DNA of 12,698 bases from Syntrophomonadaceae bacterium (lineage in GTDB: Bacteria; Bacillota; Syntrophomonadia; Syntrophomonadales; Syntrophomonadaceae): assembly GCA_012798055.1 (NCBI GenBank), contig JAAZOA010000076.1, positions 1 through 12,698 on the forward strand, read 5' to 3'. The translations under genes were made by a program, and so were the position numbers. Below are positions 6,266 through 12,698 of the stretch, in pieces (position 1 is the first letter of the stretch; the number at the start of each line of letters is the position of its first letter). The notes under the pieces were generated by a model. That model had not been told where the DNA came from and made no database searches. It was given only the letters and a program-made list of their open reading frames with translations.

Positions 6266-7201
6266 CTACAATTCTCCTACGATTTCCCCCATCTTGGAGG
6301 TATCATATCCCCCCATGCCGTTTACTTCGTTTTTAAACTCATCGGAGCGTAAAATTGCCAGTAAAGTCTGAAAATTGGATTTTTCCAGGTCATGCTTATA
6401 CATCACCAGGTCATACCTCTCCTTCTTCAGGAAGACGAAGTCCACTTCGGGTACCTGCAAAGCAGCTTTCTCGGTTCCTATACCTACATCGGCGATCCCC
6501 CTCGCAACTGCACTGGCAACCGCGATATGACTCATCTCTTCATTTTCATAACCCTTGATGGCTCGGGAATCGATATGCAAATTACGCAGATGTTCATCGA
6601 TCAGTACCCTCACACCGGAACCTTTGTCGCGGTTTATGAAGGTTACTCCCTGCCTGACCAGGTCCTGCCAGTCGTGAATGCCCTTGGGATTTCCGGCCGC
6701 GACATAAAATCCTATATTGCGGTAGACCAAATTTATAATGACGGTATGTTGACCGGGAAGCAAGCGCCGCACATAGGGTATATTGTACTCCCCTGTTTCG
6801 CCGTCCCAGAGGTGAGCCGCGGAAACACTGGCCGTGCCCCGGTAAAGAGCCAACAGGCCATCGATGCTGCCCACATAAGAGCGCAATGAACGCAGCATAT
6901 TGTTCTTCTTCTCCAAGTACCTGGTCAGTATATCCAGGACAATTTCCTGCCCGCATATGATAAGCCCTTGGTTCTCGATGATAAGCCTCTCCACCGCGAC
7001 TTGAACATTGGCAGGAGTCATTTTTATCGGGGCTTCAGCAGCGTGCATATAGACCTGGAGATCGCTCTGGCTTATCCTGATCTTCTTGCCCACGCGATAG
7101 GAAGGTATGTCCCCGCGTTTCAATAACTCATAAACTGTACCTTTGGATATTTTCAACAATTTGCCGATTTCTTCAGGCGAATAGGACAAGGGATCTGTCA
7201 T
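6266..7201 (-). CDS. One-component regulator: excisionase-type HTH plus PBP-like ligand domain (PF12727 type)
   Basis: A 311-residue protein. Residues ~6-52 are a MerR/excisionase-like helix-turn-helix (YSPEEIGKLLKISKGTVYEL ... DIPSYRVGKKIRISQSDLQVY). A linker follows, then from ~80 a periplasmic-binding-protein-like domain: GSIDGLLALYRGTASVSAAH (111-130), LWDGETGEYN (131-140), NPKGIHDWQDL (171-181), FINRDKGSGVR (188-198), GYENEEMSHIAVASAV (217-232) and ADVGIGTEKAA. This is the domain also fused to archaeal MoeA. In stand-alone HTH fusions it is thought to sense molybdate/tungstate or related ligands. Here the usual GSGTR is GSGVR, in a loop likely near the ligand. No signal peptide is present, so it acts in the cytoplasm. 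GAGG lies 7 nt before the ATG. No molybdate transporter is in view; the nearest candidate target is the divergent transcript beginning near 7367. Confidence 0.9.
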   Translation of the reverse strand: MTDPLSYSPEEIGKLLKISKGTVYELLKRGDIPSYRVGKKIRISQSDLQVYMHAAEAPIKMTPANVQVAVERLIIENQGLIICGQEIVLDILTRYLEKKNNMLRSLRSYVGSIDGLLALYRGTASVSAAHLWDGETGEYNIPYVRRLLPGQHTVIINLVYRNIGFYVAAGNPKGIHDWQDLVRQGVTFINRDKGSGVRVLIDEHLRNLHIDSRAIKGYENEEMSHIAVASAVARGIADVGIGTEKAALQVPEVDFVFLKKERYDLVMYKHDLEKSNFQTLLAILRSDEFKNEVNGMGGYDTSKMGEIVGEL

Positions 7202-7279
7202 CTCATCACCTCATACAAATGCTGAATAGCAGTGCAAAAAATTCGCTTGTCGCCTATTATTGCATCATGTAAAATCTAT

Positions 7280-7349
7280 TTAGCATCAACTAGTTATGTT
7301 TGGTACCATTTAGTCGTGTAGCATTTTCTCTTTGACAGCGCTTAGTCGT
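7280..7349. repeat. Helically phased TTAG motifs, candidate operator of the HTH-PBP regulator
   Basis: TTAGTCGT occurs exactly twice (7310-7317 and 7342-7349), 32 bp apart. A related TTAGCATC starts at 7280, 30 bp earlier. The spacing is close to three helical turns, which places the motifs on one DNA face. The last copy sits inside the -35/-10 spacer of the rightward promoter, as in MerR-type control. Binding by the adjacent regulator is inferred. Confidence 0.5.
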
Positions 7350-7360
7350 TTTTGTCTAAT
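7332..7360 (+). promoter_or_regulatory. Promoter of the small-ORF transcript
   Basis: TTGACA (7332-7337), a 17-nt spacer and TCTAAT (7355-7360) form a strong vegetative promoter. It fires away from the HTH-PBP regulator. The start site is expected near 7367, giving a leader of about 124 nt and a transcript of about 400 nt to the terminator at 7765. Confidence 0.75.
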
Positions 7361-7376
7361 GACACCTGGCTAACAC

Positions 7377-7482
7377 TACGCCAACAGTATAACTTTTCCG
7401 GCGTACTATAGTCCAGATTGAGCTTGAGTTGGCGTCTGATCCCTCCGAGATCCTTGCCAGCTGTCAGTCCCGGGGAGAGGAT
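7377..7482 (+). promoter_or_regulatory. Structured leader with possible ribosome-binding-site masking
   Basis: CGCCAAC (7380-7386) can pair with GTTGGCG (7428-7434), or its TACGCC part (7377-7382) with GGCGTA (7400-7405); the two exclude each other. Further down, ATCCCTCC (7439-7446) pairs with the ribosome binding site segment GGAGAGGAT (7474-7482) in 8 bp with one bulged A. Competing helices plus site masking are features of riboswitch-like or protein-controlled leaders. It fits no riboswitch class known to me, and the folding was judged by eye. Confidence 0.4.
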
Positions 7483-7490
7483 AGTGTCTG

Positions 7491-7682
7491 ATGAGAAAAT
7501 ATTGGCAGTTAGACTACTTCTGCGATTTTGGATGGCGGACCCGTTACTTCTACGGTACCGAGGCTGCAGTCCAGAGCCGCGTGAGACGTTATAAAAGCGA
7601 TAATAAGAATCTTAAAAATATCAGTAAATCAAGGGTCCAGTACCTCAAGGCTGAAAAGAACGCGCACTTCATCGTATTGTAG
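7491..7682 (+). CDS. Small hypothetical protein
   Basis: A 63-residue basic, aromatic protein starting MRKYWQLDYFCDFGWRTRYF, followed by YGTEAAVQSRVRRYKSDNK. I do not recognise a family. The first half looks like a small beta hairpin ('W.LDYF..FGWRTRYFYGTE') leading into a basic helix, a shape that could bind nucleic acid, but this is speculation. There is one cysteine, no signal peptide and no membrane segment. Support for a real gene: a consensus promoter at 7332, a GGGGAGAGG ribosome binding site (7472-7480) 10 nt before the ATG, and a strong terminator 50 nt after the stop. Its leader can fold to cover the ribosome binding site. The alternative is that the transcript acts as an RNA and the frame is incidental. 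Confidence 0.6.
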   Translation: MRKYWQLDYFCDFGWRTRYFYGTEAAVQSRVRRYKSDNKNLKNISKSRVQYLKAEKNAHFIVL

Positions 7683-7731
7683 GTGCCCTTTCCCCCACCC
7701 ATTGGAGACCGCCTGATTAAATTCGCCGCGT

Positions 7732-7765
7732 GAAAGAGCTGTTTGGGAATAGCTCTTTCTTTTTT
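7732..7765 (+). terminator. Strong intrinsic terminator after the small ORF
   Basis: GAAAGAGCT (7732-7740) pairs perfectly with AGCTCTTTC (7751-7759) around a 10-nt loop and is followed by six T residues (7760-7765). Confidence 0.92.
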
Positions 7766-8068
7766 GTGCCGGTTGCCTGGCGGGTTCCTGCTCTCCAAGT
7801 CATGGAAATTTTTCCAACCGCCCTCGCATATTTGCCTGCCCTGTTCAAAGGCCTGAGTGGGGTGATAGCAACCAACAGCGAGCCCTGATTCTCTTATCCG
7901 GGAAGATTAATATCCGCTCTCTTCGCCAATCCAAAATGTGGTTTCCAAATTATAAGCCACTCGCAAAGCTTGCAGCTTTTGGCATGTTTATTGCTACTAA
8001 ATTGTTTATATAGGTTTTTGCCCTGGTCAATCACAAACTGCAGCAGGACGGTAGTAAGGAGGTTTATC
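7766..8068. other. Upstream region of the sigma-factor gene
   Basis: About 300 bp without a supported gene. An open frame continues upstream of the sigma gene start (from 7970), but it lacks a ribosome binding site and is not counted. A TATATA box at 8007-8012 could be the -10, but no good -35 is placed 16-18 nt before it. A small AAAGC/GCTTT hairpin lies near 7966-7979. The sigma gene's promoter is therefore not settled. Confidence 0.4.
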
Positions 8069-8977
8069 ATGAGATTTAATTGTTGTGACGATGCACCTTT
8101 AGTTCCAGAGCAAGAGACAGTGAGCGCAATCGGGTTAACTGCCTACGGATTTGATTCGGTCAAAGATTACCTGGCATTAGCCGCCGAGTCACCCCTCCTG
8201 ACCGCGCAACAAGAACTCGAACTGGCCCAACTAATAGAAACTGGAGATCACAATGCCAAGAACAAAATGATCTTGTCTAATCTGCGCCTGGTGATCAGCA
8301 TTGCCAAAAAATATATCTATATGACTCACACCTTGGCATTCCTCGATTTGATCCAGGAGGGCAACCTGGGCCTCATCAAGGCAGTTGAGCGGTTTGACTA
8401 TCGCAAGGGTTTTCGCTTTTCCACTTATGCAACCTGGTGGATCAGGCAGGCTATCTCCCGGGGCATATCTGATAAAGACCGGATAATTCGGTTGCCGGTC
8501 CACATGTCGGAGACGGTTCGCAAGGTCACCAAAGCAGTCCAAAACCTGGAGCAGGACAATGACCTGTCACCTGATACACTGCAGTTAGCCGGCAAGCTGG
8601 ACCTGCCGGTGAGAATGGTGGAGGAGGCTTTTCGGGTCGGACCCCAACCAATCTCGTTGGAAACACCGATCGGAGAAGATGATAACTCGACTTTTGGCGA
8701 TTTCATTGTAGACGTGGATATGGTTTCTCCTGAAGATTCGGCCATAGACTTTGCCTTGCAGGCTGAAATCAACAAACAACTGCAGGTGCTGAATCCACAT
8801 GAACGGCAAGTCCTGGAAATGCGTTTTGGTTTAAACAACTGCCAGCCGCATACATTGGAGCAGGTTGGCAATTATTTCGGCGTTACCCGTGAACGCATAA
8901 GGCAAATCGAAGCCAAGGCTCTGCAGAGGCTGCGCCAACCGACCTGCAGCAGCCATTTGCGTGATTTCGTTTTTTGA
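8069..8977 (+). CDS. RpoD-like (group 1/2) sigma-70 family RNA polymerase sigma factor
   Basis: A 302-residue protein from the ATG at 8069, which follows TAAGGAGG by 6 nt. Region 1.2 is DSVKDYLALAAESPLLTAQQ (29-48). Regions 2.1-2.4 follow, with NLRLVISIAKKYI (71-83), the core-binding FLDLIQEGNLGLIKAVERFD (91-110) and FRFSTYATWWIRQAISRGI (115-133). Region 3 is next, then the 3.2 finger ETPIGEDDNSTFGDFI (198-213). Region 4 is LNPHERQVLEMRFGL (241-255) with VTRERIRQIEAKALQRLR (272-289) for -35 binding. The 2.4 residues matching the -10-reading Q and T of RpoD are Q and S, so promoters like the vegetative consensus are expected. Region 1.1 is absent. The size is smaller than housekeeping SigA proteins (~350-370), so it is probably an accessory group 2 factor. 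The CC pair at residues 5-6 is unusual. Confidence 0.93.
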   Translation: MRFNCCDDAPLVPEQETVSAIGLTAYGFDSVKDYLALAAESPLLTAQQELELAQLIETGDHNAKNKMILSNLRLVISIAKKYIYMTHTLAFLDLIQEGNLGLIKAVERFDYRKGFRFSTYATWWIRQAISRGISDKDRIIRLPVHMSETVRKVTKAVQNLEQDNDLSPDTLQLAGKLDLPVRMVEEAFRVGPQPISLETPIGEDDNSTFGDFIVDVDMVSPEDSAIDFALQAEINKQLQVLNPHERQVLEMRFGLNNCQPHTLEQVGNYFGVTRERIRQIEAKALQRLRQPTCSSHLRDFVF

Positions 8978-9185
8978 TCAATGCATCCCCGGGAGTAATT
9001 TTTATGCGTGCGCAGTCCCACAAAATCACGAGTCAGGCATGAGCCATTTTGGCAGCCCAGCGTTTTCTTTTTCAGTCCGTTTTTCATTGCCCGGCAGCTT
9101 ATGCACAAGCCGCAGTTCATACGGCAAGGTGCAATCCATACTCCCTGAAATCACCTTATTAACCGCAGTATCAGCTGCGCAATAA
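8978..9185. other. Convergent interval between sigma gene and mgtA
   Basis: About 200 bp with no clear terminator hairpin. A minus-strand open frame (9208-9026) overlaps the mgtA end and encodes a protein-like tail (around MDCTLPYELRLVHKLPGN). It would need a TTG start with no ribosome binding site, so I do not call it a gene. Confidence 0.4.
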
Positions 9186-11807
9186 TCATTCCCCAAATCG
9201 TAAGACAAACCAGCTTTTCACTATTTGTGTAAAGATTATGTAGCCGAACATCATCATCGCCAGTAATACCCAGTATAGGCCGGGCAAGGCTGTAAATCCC
9301 AATGTACCTGCTAATGGTGAGATGGTCAGCCAGGCTGCTACCAAAACAATAACCAGGGAGGAAACGATGAGGGGCCAGCTGGCTCGGCTTTGGACGAACG
9401 GGATTTTATTGGTGCGAATAACATGAATGATCATAGTCTGAGTAAAAACTGATTCTACAAACCATCCAGTATGGAACAGGGTGGGATTATTCCAGCAATT
9501 GAATACGTATAGCATTATGAAGAAAGTCATGTAATCGAATATTGAACTTATTGGCCCAATATATAAAATGAATCCCCGAATCGCTCCCATCGTCCACTGA
9601 CGCGGTTTCTTCAGCCATTCGGGGTCAACTTCGTCGGCGGGAATAGTTGTCTGCGAAAAGTCATACAATAGATTATTAGTCAAAACCTGTATCGGTAACA
9701 TAGGCAAGAATGGCAAAAAAGCACTTGCTCCTACTACACTGAACATATTGCCGAAATTGGAACTGGCAGCCATCTTTATGTATTTAACTATATTGCCGAA
9801 CACTCGGCGACCTTCAACCACCCCATTTTGGAGGACCTCCAGGTCATTGTCAAGCAAGATAATGTCCGAGGATTCCTTGGCAATATCCACCGCGCTGTCA
9901 ACGGATATGCCTACATCAGCGGACTTAAGTGCGGGGGCATCATTTATTCCATCCCCTAAAAATCCGACTACATGGCCATGGCTCTGCAATGCATTGACAA
10001 TCATTTCTTTTTGACTGGGAATCAGCTTGGCAAACATATTGGTCGTGCCCACTGCATCGGCAAGTTCTGCTTCACTCATTTTTTCGATCTGTGAACCGAG
10101 CAGGATCCCCTGATTCGGAATCCCCACCTTATCGCATACAAATGCAGTAATTAAATCGCTGTCTCCTGTCAGGATTTTCACTTCAACATTCATTTTTTCC
10201 AGCCCTTTTAGGGCTTTAGCTGCAGATTCCTTGGGAGGATCCAGGAAAGATAGGAAACCCAACAGGATAAGATCCGATTCATCTTTCACCTGGTACAAAG
10301 GCTGATCAGGTGCATCAGGCATCTCCTTGTACGCCAGGGCCACCACACGAAATCCCTGGCTATTCAATTCATTTATCAGATCTTGCGCCTTTTCTTTATA
10401 TGCCGGTAACATAGGAAGAACATCGTTGATTTCAACTCTTGTGCAGCAGCCCATTACCTCTTCCACGGCACCTTTACAAATCAATATGTTCAAACCAGTT
10501 TCATCCTCGATGATTACCGACATGCGCTTGCGGATGAAATCGAATGGTATCTCATCAACTTTCCGATATTTGAGATCGGCCTGCAAATCCTCCTCCAGTT
10601 CTCCGTGATTCAGGATAGCTTCATCCATAAGATTTTTCAAACCGGTGTGATGATAACTATTCAGGTAACCATAGTGCAGGACTCTGGCGCTAGCATCACC
10701 ATACACATTGATGTGTTTTTCCAGCACTATCTTTCCCTCGGTTATTGTACCGGTCTTGTCTGTGCACAGTATATCCATGGCTCCTAAATTTTGGATCGAG
10801 TTCAGGCGCTTGACTATGACCTTCTTACGGGCCATCATTAAGGCCCCTTTGGATAAATTGACAGAAACAATCATGGGCATCATTTCTGGGGTTAAACCGA
10901 CTGCAACTGCCAGAGCAAATAGAAAAGCCTCCAGCCAGTCATGTTTGCTAATACCATTTACCAGGAAGACAAGGGGTACCATAACAGCAATAAAACCAAT
11001 CATCATCCAGGTGAAGGAATTGATTCCCTTGTCAAAGCTGGTTAATTCTCGCTGTTCAACAACGCTAGCTGCCAGCGACCCAAAGTAAGTCTTTTCCCCG
11101 GTATGAACTGCTACAACCTTACCGGTTCCACTTACCACGTTGGAACCCATGAAGCAAAGGTTGGCTAGCTCAAGCGGATTTCCCGATTCTTCAGGGTCTA
11201 TACCGGCGCTCTTTTCAACCGGCAGTGATTCCCCAGTCAGGGCAGCCTGGTTTAAAAATAGGTCTTTAGCCGATATGACTCGCACATCAGCAGGTATCAT
11301 GTCTCCAGCGGATAGGCAAATTATGTCCCCAGGCACTAGCATCTTAAGCGGAATTTCCTTTTCTTCGCCGTCCCGGATTACCGTTACGTTATTGCTCACC
11401 ATGGCTTTCAGTTTCTCCGCTGCGTTGTCAGCGCGGTATTCCTGGAAAAATCGCAGTACCAAGCCCAACAGAATCATTACCAAAATGACCACAGTTGCCC
11501 TCATATCGCCAGTCAGGTAGGAAACACCTGCCAGGACTGACAGCAAAATTACCAAGGGATTCTTCACATTATCGATTATACGGGTCAAGACAGTCTTGCG
11601 CTTTCCCCGAACTAGCTCATTCGGGCCGTTAATTTTCAAGCGGGAACTGGCTTCCTCTTCAACCAGGCCTGTGATTTGGGTATGGAGCCGCTCGAGAACC
11701 AGCCCGGTTTCTGATTTGGCTATTGCCAATAATTCAGCCGAGACAGCCGTCACTTTTTCCAGGCTCGGCTTTGCAGCTGATTGCCCTTTCTGAGTTGGTC
11801 GTGACAT
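9186..11807 (-). CDS. mgtA: Magnesium-translocating P-type ATPase (type IIIB)
   Basis: An 873-residue, full-length ion pump of the inner membrane that imports Mg2+ using ATP. Landmarks: two N-terminal membrane helices (~83-120), actuator loop TGES (191-194), the membrane helix with GLTPEMMP (304-311), phosphorylation site DKTGTIT (Asp350), nucleotide-binding KGAVEE (445-450), TGDS (548-551) and hinge GDGINDAPALKSADVG (618-633). The C-terminal membrane part contains LLYDFSQTTIPADEVDPEW (713-731), a signature of MgtA/MgtB rather than Ca2+ pumps, and about six helices to the end. The N-terminal ~30 residues are Ser/Ala/Lys-rich and variable, as in the family. GGGGGC stands 8 nt before the ATG. 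No M-box Mg2+ riboswitch is recognisable upstream. The gene is monocistronic and divergent from the DUF4342 gene. Confidence 0.96.
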   Translation of the reverse strand: MSRPTQKGQSAAKPSLEKVTAVSAELLAIAKSETGLVLERLHTQITGLVEEEASSRLKINGPNELVRGKRKTVLTRIIDNVKNPLVILLSVLAGVSYLTGDMRATVVILVMILLGLVLRFFQEYRADNAAEKLKAMVSNNVTVIRDGEEKEIPLKMLVPGDIICLSAGDMIPADVRVISAKDLFLNQAALTGESLPVEKSAGIDPEESGNPLELANLCFMGSNVVSGTGKVVAVHTGEKTYFGSLAASVVEQRELTSFDKGINSFTWMMIGFIAVMVPLVFLVNGISKHDWLEAFLFALAVAVGLTPEMMPMIVSVNLSKGALMMARKKVIVKRLNSIQNLGAMDILCTDKTGTITEGKIVLEKHINVYGDASARVLHYGYLNSYHHTGLKNLMDEAILNHGELEEDLQADLKYRKVDEIPFDFIRKRMSVIIEDETGLNILICKGAVEEVMGCCTRVEINDVLPMLPAYKEKAQDLINELNSQGFRVVALAYKEMPDAPDQPLYQVKDESDLILLGFLSFLDPPKESAAKALKGLEKMNVEVKILTGDSDLITAFVCDKVGIPNQGILLGSQIEKMSEAELADAVGTTNMFAKLIPSQKEMIVNALQSHGHVVGFLGDGINDAPALKSADVGISVDSAVDIAKESSDIILLDNDLEVLQNGVVEGRRVFGNIVKYIKMAASSNFGNMFSVVGASAFLPFLPMLPIQVLTNNLLYDFSQTTIPADEVDPEWLKKPRQWTMGAIRGFILYIGPISSIFDYMTFFIMLYVFNCWNNPTLFHTGWFVESVFTQTMIIHVIRTNKIPFVQSRASWPLIVSSLVIVLVAAWLTISPLAGTLGFTALPGLYWVLLAMMMFGYIIFTQIVKSWFVLRFGE

Positions 11808-12112
11808 TTGTTATGCCCCCATTGACTTAGATATCAGAAAACTAAGTTGCTAGCTCTTACCTTATTCACATTATATCGCCCTATCCTTTTTGGTGTTACC
11901 CATGTTCTCTCCGCCTATCCCCAAATCAAAAGGACCTTAAATGACGTCCTTCATGGATTGTCAACCGGCCTATTCATTCTGCTTCCAACTGCAATCTGAG
12001 ACGCCATGATGATTTATCTGTTTTCTAATCAAAATTTAATGTTTCTCTAAGCCTGCTCTAAATTGCAGGGTATATATTTTGACTGTAAATATTAATCAAA
12101 GGGGGAATCTTA
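11808..12112. other. Divergent regulatory region between mgtA and the DUF4342 gene
   Basis: About 305 bp without a gene. For mgtA (minus) there is TTGACA (11964-11959) with TTTAAG 17 nt on, and separately a perfect TATAAT (11875-11870) lacking a good -35. A 6-bp inverted repeat, ACTTAG/CTAAGT (11825-11830, 11842-11847), lies just before the mgtA ribosome binding site. For the plus gene, a small CCTGC/GCAGG hairpin (12052-12069) precedes a TATATA run at 12071. I find none of the conserved M-box sequence. Confidence 0.5.
11930..11964 (-). promoter_or_regulatory. Candidate mgtA promoter overlapped by a palindrome
   Basis: TTGACA (11964-11959), 17-nt spacer and TTTAAG (11941-11936, four of six consensus bases). 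AAGGAC (11930-11935) and GTCCTT (11946-11951) are perfect inverted arms that flank the -10, a placement typical of a repressor operator. Alternatively the RNA could fold there as a hairpin followed by TTTTGATTT. Which applies is not clear from sequence. Confidence 0.45.
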
Positions 12113-12577
12113 ATGGCAGTCAGTTTGGAATTGGTAGAAATGTTAAGGGAACGAGCCCGGGTGAGTTACGAGGAGGCTAGAGCAGCACTGGAAAAATGCG
12201 AGGGTGACATCGTTGAGGCTCTGGTATATCTGGAGCAGCAGGGTAAGATCAAACCTCCGCAGACAGCCACCATCTGTATGTATGGTTTTGGGGAGAAACT
12301 CAAACAATGGTTCAAAGCCTGCAACGAGACCAAATTGGTGGTCAGTAAAAACGACCGCATCATGATGGACTTGTCGCTCACAGTTGTCATTATCGTAACC
12401 GTCTTCATTCCGCCGCTTACGGTAATCGGCTTACTGGTCGCTTTGTTTACCGGCCACAAAATCCGGTTCGAAAGGCCTGGCTCGACAGATATGCAGATAA
12501 ATAAAACCTTCGATGAAATGTCGTCTGCGGCCACGAAAATCAGCGAACAGGTGGCGTCCTCCGTGTCCAAAAGCTAA
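12113..12577 (+). CDS. UBA-like plus DUF4342 domain protein
   Basis: A 154-residue protein. Residues ~5-42 (LELVEMLRERARVSYEEARA ... GDIVEALVYLE) form a UBA/EF-Ts-like three-helix domain. A linker follows, then DUF4342 at ~58-120: an amphipathic helix, short beta strands (TKLVVSKND, IMMDLSLT) and a hydrophobic hairpin (VVIIVTVFIPPLTVIGLLVA, 91-110) ending in HKIRFERPG. The C-terminal 30 residues are polar and helical. The hydrophobic segment could sit in or on the membrane. The family is widespread in Firmicutes and has no established function. GGGGG precedes the ATG by 7 nt. It is transcribed away from mgtA and shares its upstream region, which hints at, but does not prove, common control. 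Confidence 0.9.
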   Translation: MAVSLELVEMLRERARVSYEEARAALEKCEGDIVEALVYLEQQGKIKPPQTATICMYGFGEKLKQWFKACNETKLVVSKNDRIMMDLSLTVVIIVTVFIPPLTVIGLLVALFTGHKIRFERPGSTDMQINKTFDEMSSAATKISEQVASSVSKS

Positions 12578-12698
12578 GCCAGTCCGCTTGGGCTAAGGCC
12601 TTGTTTATATAGGCCGATTGTGCAAACATTATTATTAGACTCCGACTTGTTAGTCCCCGCCCAAAATCTGATGGCAAATGAGATGGTTCAGTGGCTGA
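12578..12698. other. Right-end flank of the DUF4342 gene
   Basis: A GGCCT/AGGCC hairpin (12597-12601 and 12611-12615) follows the stop by 20 nt but lacks a T-run, so it is at most a weak terminator. An ATG at 12671 opens a frame to the edge without a ribosome binding site, and a gene there cannot be supported. Confidence 0.35.

Noticed and set aside
9026..9208. 60-codon minus frame overlapping the mgtA end
   Set aside because: Part of it looks protein-like, but it needs a TTG start inside mgtA and lacks a ribosome binding site; the internal ATG has its purine-rich stretch only one base away.
8002..12613. 13-base identical string TTGTTTATATAGG at 8002 and 12601
   Set aside because: About one such chance match is expected in a window of this size, and the contexts share nothing else.
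12671..12698. ATG opening a frame to the right edge
   Set aside because: There is no ribosome binding site and only nine codons are visible.

Overview
The window looks like chromosomal DNA of an anaerobic Gram-positive-type bacterium, most likely a clostridial or peptococcal Firmicute. The clues are strong GGAGG-type ribosome binding sites, a PadR regulator paired with a HAAS/permease-prefix membrane protein, a YitT-type (DUF2179) remnant, an iron-sulfur flavoprotein and a DUF4342 protein. The genus cannot be read from the sequence. The window holds 12 credible protein-coding genes (one cut by the left edge, one small and unrecognised), one gene remnant and several regulatory sites. No rRNA, tRNA, CRISPR array, transposase or phage gene was seen.

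Left part (1-2426). A two-gene minus-strand unit encodes a PadR repressor and a truncated membrane protein. It starts from a consensus promoter buried in a direct-plus-inverted repeat, the likely PadR operator. A lone TetR-family gene on the plus strand converges, across a GC-rich hairpin, on a 93-residue coiled-coil protein. Next comes a 3' remnant of a YitT/DUF2179 gene that abuts and slightly overlaps the end of metK.

Middle (2419-7201). metK (S-adenosylmethionine synthetase) has a short GC-rich leader able to fold. Upstream of it lies an unrecognised 185-residue helical protein with its own terminator. Divergent from that is a TetR regulator with a textbook promoter and a 24-bp palindromic operator. 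It is followed in the same direction by an iron-sulfur flavoprotein carrying an extra C-terminal four-cysteine zinc ribbon. A one-component regulator (excisionase-type HTH plus a PBP-like ligand domain, PF12727 type) converges on this pair.

Right part (7202-12698). Upstream of the HTH-PBP regulator are phased TTAG motifs, and a consensus promoter firing the other way makes a short transcript. That transcript has a foldable leader that could mask the ribosome binding site, a 63-codon ORF and a strong intrinsic terminator. Then come a compact RpoD-like sigma factor, an MgtA-type Mg2+ P-type ATPase on the opposite strand, and, divergent from it, a UBA-like plus DUF4342 protein.

The most interesting parts are the 7280-7765 regulatory cassette and the TetR-controlled flavoprotein-zinc ribbon fusion. 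Their functions are inferred from motifs and layout only.
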